Under the pieces are notes generated by a model, which worked only from the letters and a program-made list of their open reading frames with translations, had not been told where the DNA came from and searched no databases. From contig JAYFPZ010000003.1 of NCBI GenBank assembly GCA_034927445.1, positions 1 to 64,000 on the forward strand: a DNA stretch of 64,000 nucleotides. Reading direction: 5' to 3'. Positions 60,238 to 64,000 of this stretch are shown here, piece after piece; the first letter of the stretch is position 1; each line of letters begins with the position of its first letter. The stretch is from PHAA01 sp034927445 (lineage in GTDB: Bacteria > Bacillota > Syntrophomonadia > Syntrophomonadales > Syntrophomonadaceae). Position numbers and translations under genes: made by a program.

Positions 60238-61619
60238 ATCCCTCCCAATCGTTTGAAAACAGCCATGCCAGCAGTATTTATTTCTGCCGGATGAACCCCG
60301 GAGATATATCTCTGCCCTTTCATCTTTTTGATTTCAAGGGATCTGATTAATTTACCTTTGCGAATATTGGAGGATAAATAAATCTCGCCCTGGACTAATG
60401 ATGATATTGTGGTTTTGAGGGGTGACATGATGGCCCCATGGTCTTCATTCAATATCAGGATGGTGGTGCACCCCATGGCATTAAGACAATTCTGCAGGTT
60501 CCTTAATTGACTCTTGAGCACCAAAAGATTATCGCTAAACTCGATGAAAGTATTTACAAAATCGATGACCACCCGTTGGATTAAATTAACCTTTACCTTA
60601 TTTATTACGGCGTTGATTACCTCTTCAAGACTCGTGCTGGAGAATACACGATCAATCAGGAAAAATTCCTTTTCATATTCTAAATTATCAATACTTATAT
60701 CAAACGAATGGATATACTTGCTTATAAAACTGGCGCTTTCTTCGGTAATTACCAGCAATCCCTTTTCCTTTCGTCTTAAACCCTCCAATAAATAATGGAG
60801 CCCCAGGACCGACTTGCCTGTACCCGAAGCACCTTCAACCATAATGGTAGTGCCTTTCAGGAAGCCTCCGCCCAAAATGGCGTCCAATCCTTCAACTCCG
60901 CTGGAAAGCTGTTCCGCCATGTTACTGATCGGCAATTCACGTAAATCACCCTTTTGCGGAACCCCAACTATTTCCAACCCATTCGTTCCAAACTTAAAGG
61001 GGTATTTACCCGATATGAAATCTTGCCCTCGGGATTTGAGCACTTCGATATACCGTCTTCTGAAACGGTAGGATTCTTCAAAATGAAGTCGTATCACCGT
61101 ATCCACTAAATACTCTTCAAAGGTTGAAATTTGAGACCCGTAATCATTAACCTCTTTTGTTAATATGGTTGTCAGCCCTATTCTCCTGAAGCCGCTGCAT
61201 AAACCGTAAACTGACTTGCGAAGTTCGCTGGGGTTGTTGAATTCCATGTTTAATTGGGTAACACTATCCAATAATAACCTTTGGGCTGATATTTCTTTGA
61301 CCACATCTTCAAGAAAACCGATAGAATCATCCAGGATGATTTCCGGAGAAGTGCATATGACCCGGAGCAGGTCCTTTTCCTCCAACTGGCGCAAATCCCA
61401 GCCATAATTGGCGGCGTCTCTATACAGTTGTTCCGGGAACTCTTCAAAGGTAATAACGATACCGGGCTCATTCATTTCTATAATACCTTTATAGATAAAT
61501 TCAAGCCCCATGGTTGTTTTACCGGCTCCCGGAACTCCTTCGACCAGAATAGCACTATTCTTAATAAAACCACCAAATAATAAATCATTAAAGCCAACAA
61601 TGCCGGAATTTATCAACAT
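60234..61619 (-). CDS. KaiC-like ATPase, double domain
   Basis: 461 aa with two RecA/KaiC domains. The first has GVPGAGKTTMGLEF at 28-41, VITFEEFPEQ near 57 and LLLDSVTQL near 115. The second has GASGTGKSVLGLHY near 262, VITEESASF near 295 and RVVIDFVNTF near 345. True cyanobacterial KaiC carries adjacent Ser/Thr autophosphorylation sites and partners KaiA and KaiB; those partners are absent here. AGAAGGAG precedes the ATG. First gene of the cluster. Confidence 0.88.
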   Translation of the reverse strand: MLINSGIVGFNDLLFGGFIKNSAILVEGVPGAGKTTMGLEFIYKGIIEMNEPGIVITFEEFPEQLYRDAANYGWDLRQLEEKDLLRVICTSPEIILDDSIGFLEDVVKEISAQRLLLDSVTQLNMEFNNPSELRKSVYGLCSGFRRIGLTTILTKEVNDYGSQISTFEEYLVDTVIRLHFEESYRFRRRYIEVLKSRGQDFISGKYPFKFGTNGLEIVGVPQKGDLRELPISNMAEQLSSGVEGLDAILGGGFLKGTTIMVEGASGTGKSVLGLHYLLEGLRRKEKGLLVITEESASFISKYIHSFDISIDNLEYEKEFFLIDRVFSSTSLEEVINAVINKVKVNLIQRVVIDFVNTFIEFSDNLLVLKSQLRNLQNCLNAMGCTTILILNEDHGAIMSPLKTTISSLVQGEIYLSSNIRKGKLIRSLEIKKMKGQRYISGVHPAEINTAGMAVFKRLGGI

Positions 61620-62401
61620 TTTATACGCTCCTTCTTCTGGTGCTATTCAAATATATAATAATCCATCAAAAAAGGGCTTTCGCCGAGCTTCAACCCCACA
61701 ATGTCGCTTAAAACAGGGATCTATTAATAATCAGAAATTATCCGGTTTAAATTTTCACAACCAAGTTATGACAATTCAACGTTATACAACTTCATTCCTT
61801 TATAAATCGCCAAGTTTATTAATACAAATTGCCAATATATTTTACATATACTTACTTTTATCGACATTTTTTCACAGGTATTTGGGAGTTGCTGGTGACA
61901 ATATTAATAAAATTAAGTGATATTGGCATATATTGTGCACTAATAACTATTTTCGTGAAAAACCGCCCTTTTAGCCCTGCAGTTCACCCAGATTCTTAAA
62001 ATAGAAGCGCCTCGTAATAAAATCTAGACTTTGGGCCAGCTTGACTAAGAAAAAAGGATTATATATTATAAAACATAGTGAAGAACTATAATTAATCACG
62101 GGGCTTACCAGATAACTGGAGGCCTGGCGGCATTATAAATGCTGACTGGGTCTTTATTTATTCCATATGGATACAAGCATGGACCACAGGCGGTTACCGT
62201 CTGCCAAAAGTAAGTGAACCGGTCGTTAAAGTAAGGAAATGAACCGGATTAAGGACAGTCGGCGAAACGTACAGATTGAGTAGATCCGGTGGAAGACATT
62301 GTCCGCCGGTCTATTAAATAAAGAAGCAAAATATATCTCCCTCCTTCTATCAAATCAATTCTGCCATAAGATTGAAAATAAAACACGAACGAGGTAAGCA
62401 A
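61620..62401. other. Divergent intergenic region between the KaiC cluster and the ABC exporter
   Basis: No gene that I can support. 61620-62000 is AT-rich and should hold the KaiC-cluster promoter. 62150-62320 is GC-richer and looks like decayed coding or insertion-sequence material, without a readable frame. Confidence 0.4.
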
Positions 62402-64000
62402 ATGGATTGGGAAAAACACGCACACCGAGGCAAGCTATACATATTTGTCAGCTATTATAAAAAACACCTGGGCCTGTTTGGGCTGGACATGCTGTGCGCA
62501 TTGGGTATCGCGCTGGTGGATATTTCCTTTCCGCTGGTGAGCAAGCACGCGCTGGAAAGCTTATTGCCCGGTCGTTTGTATATTATGTTTTTCACCGTGA
62601 TGGGGATCTTGATTGCCGCCTATGGGCTGCGTTCGGTATTTTACTACATCGTCACCTATTGGGGGCACACGCTGGGGGTACGGATGGAGGCGGATATCCG
62701 CAGCGATCTGTTCTCCCACCTGCAGAAGCTGTCTTTTCGGTTTTATGATAAAAACCGCACCGGCCAGCTCATGAGCCGCGTTACCAATGACCTCTTTGAC
62801 ATCACCGAGCTGGCTCATCACGGGCCAGAGGATCTGTTTATCGCTCTTTTAACCCTCCTGGGGGCTTTCATGGTTATGCTGCAGATCCAATGGCGGCTGG
62901 CCCTCGTACTTCTGTTAATGGTGCCGATCATCATAGGTTTTGTCTTGTTGCAGCGACGGAGCATGGCGCGGGCTTCCCGGGCCGTAAAAGAACGTGTAGC
63001 CGGCATCAACGCAGATCTTGAATCGAGCATCTCCGGCGCGCGGGTGGCCAAGGCCTTTGCCAACGAGGATTATGAGATCACAAAATTTGAACACGGCAAT
63101 GAGCGCTTTAAAACCTCCAAGAGCTTTTTCTACCGGCGCATGGCGGTTCTGCAGTCAGGGCTTGAGTTTATGACCAGCCTGCTGAGCGTACTGGTTATTC
63201 TGGTCGGCGGCACCCTGATCATGCAGGGGCGTTTTACTTACCCCGAACTCATTACTTTCACCTTGTATGTAGGGATTTTCCTGCAGCCCATCCGGCGGCT
63301 GTCCAATTTTATCGAGCAATATTCTATCGGCATGGCCGGCTTCGAACGTTTTGTGGAACTCATGCGTATCCGCCCTGATATTGAAGACAGCCCCGACGCC
63401 CGGCCGCTGCAAAATGTACGCGGACATATCGAATTGCGTGATGTGTCTTTTTCCTATGATGAAGGGCGGACGGTGCTGTCCCACATCAATCTTACCGCTG
63501 CCCCCGGAAAAAAACTGGCCATTGTCGGCGCGTCCGGAGGCGGCAAAACTACCCTTTGCCATCTTATACCCCGTTTTTATGAACCGACCGGAGGTGACAT
63601 CTTGATTGACGGTGTGAACATTCGCCAGGTGACCCTAACGTCGCTGCGGGCCAATATCGGCATCGTACAGCAGGAGGTCTTTCTCTTTGCCGGTACCATG
63701 CGCGAGAATATTGCCTACGGCCGGGTCGGCGCCAGCGACGAAGAAATCATAGCTGCAGCCAAGCTGGCGCATATCCACGCCGACATCATGGCGATGCCGG
63801 ATGGGTACCACACTATGGCGGGGGAACGGGGCATCCTGCTTTCCGGCGGGCAAAAGCAGCGGATCAGCATCGCGCGGATTTTCCTGAAAAACCCGCCTAT
63901 TCTAATATTGGACGAAGCCACCAGCGCTCTGGACACCCAGACCGAGGCGGAAGTGCAGCATGCTTTCGACCGGCTCGCCAAAGGCCGCACCACTCTCATT
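62402..64000 (+). CDS. ABC exporter, fused membrane and ATPase domains (3' end outside window)
   Basis: 533 codons to the right edge without a stop. An N-terminal six-helix exporter domain (about residues 15-300) precedes the ATPase: Walker A VGASGGGKTTLC near 375, Q-loop IVQQEVFLFAG near 420, signature LLSGGQKQR near 479, Walker B PILILDEATSALD near 500. GAGGT precedes the ATG. Such half-transporters export lipids, peptides or drugs, often as heterodimers; a partner could lie beyond the window. Its GC content is higher than the neighbouring KaiC cluster. Confidence 0.93.
   Translation, partial: MDWEKHAHRGKLYIFVSYYKKHLGLFGLDMLCALGIALVDISFPLVSKHALESLLPGRLYIMFFTVMGILIAAYGLRSVFYYIVTYWGHTLGVRMEADIRSDLFSHLQKLSFRFYDKNRTGQLMSRVTNDLFDITELAHHGPEDLFIALLTLLGAFMVMLQIQWRLALVLLLMVPIIIGFVLLQRRSMARASRAVKERVAGINADLESSISGARVAKAFANEDYEITKFEHGNERFKTSKSFFYRRMAVLQSGLEFMTSLLSVLVILVGGTLIMQGRFTYPELITFTLYVGIFLQPIRRLSNFIEQYSIGMAGFERFVELMRIRPDIEDSPDARPLQNVRGHIELRDVSFSYDEGRTVLSHINLTAAPGKKLAIVGASGGGKTTLCHLIPRFYEPTGGDILIDGVNIRQVTLTSLRANIGIVQQEVFLFAGTMRENIAYGRVGASDEEIIAAAKLAHIHADIMAMPDGYHTMAGERGILLSGGQKQRISIARIFLKNPPILILDEATSALDTQTEAEVQHAFDRLAKGRTTLI

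Noticed and set aside
1..64000. CRISPR arrays, rRNA and tRNA genes
   Set aside because: No regularly spaced direct repeats, no rRNA segments and no tRNA cloverleaf with T-loop consensus were noticed by eye; a dedicated scan would be decisive.

Overview
The window reads as chromosome of an anaerobic, endospore-forming member of class Clostridia (Bacillota, in the Peptococcaceae/Syntrophomonadaceae-like range). The evidence is spoIVA and spoIIP, an HdrA/MvhD electron-transfer module, rubrerythrin, a two-gene Suf-like Fe-S system, FabK as enoyl-ACP reductase, an ispH-rpsA fusion, and frequent TTG/GTG starts behind strong GGAGG sites. Species cannot be fixed from sequence alone. I saw no rRNA, tRNA or CRISPR array.

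Layout. 1-3031 (-): iron-sulfur electron-transfer operon hdrA-mvhD-FrhB/FdhB-like protein, cut by the left edge. 3819-12887 (-): spoIVA, gpsA, plsY, der, a DUF512 radical-SAM-like protein, two tandem DUF3189 genes, spoIIP and a DUF1614 membrane protein. 13149-15447: fni and mobA lie between two inverted copies of a ~260-bp repeat. 15470-19061 (-): fmdB-type zinc ribbon, ispH-rpsA, plsC, cmk. 19534-20569 (+): unknown gene and rubrerythrin. 20630-25035 (-): speE, pyruvoyl arginine decarboxylase, LysR regulator, SufB/D-like scaffold, SufC-like ATPase. 25288-32697 (-): type II fatty-acid operon fabH-fabK-fabD-fabG-acpP-fabF-fabZ-accD-accA. 33196-36067 (+): nitronate monooxygenase-like flavoprotein and a long-form type I glutamine synthetase. 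36149-44092 (-): unknown protein, carA, gltD, gltB. 44558-45174 (+): RelB/RelE-type pair. 45267-45700: transposase debris. 45923-53362 (-): a second, split iron-sulfur glutamate-synthase-like operon with an FAD/Fe-S dehydrogenase. 54043-56067 (-): short-form glutamine synthetase behind an ANTAR regulator and a possible membrane micropeptide. 56146-61619 (-): a KaiC-like ATPase / V4R / winged-helix / PAS-pseudokinase / foldase cluster. 62402-64000 (+): ABC exporter cut by the right edge.

How the parts work together. From about 34.3 to 56.1 kb most genes concern ammonia assimilation: two glutamine synthetases, a classical GltBD, a split GltS-like enzyme, CarA and an ANTAR RNA-binding regulator. 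Three leaders (glnA at 34.4 kb, gltB at 44.2 kb, the split glutamate-synthase operon at 53.6 kb) each carry a hairpin with a six-base loop having A at position 1 and G at position 4. In each, the 3' arm is also the 5' arm of an intrinsic terminator. Two of the three have the paired-hairpin form expected of ANTAR targets. I infer a nitrogen antitermination regulon controlled by the ANTAR protein at 55377-55955.

The most unusual protein system is the six-gene unit at 56-61.6 kb: a double-domain and a single-domain KaiC/RAD55-like ATPase, a V4R protein, a winged-helix protein, and a PAS/histidine-kinase-like protein whose phosphoacceptor His is replaced by Met. At least three families of dispersed intergenic repeats are present.
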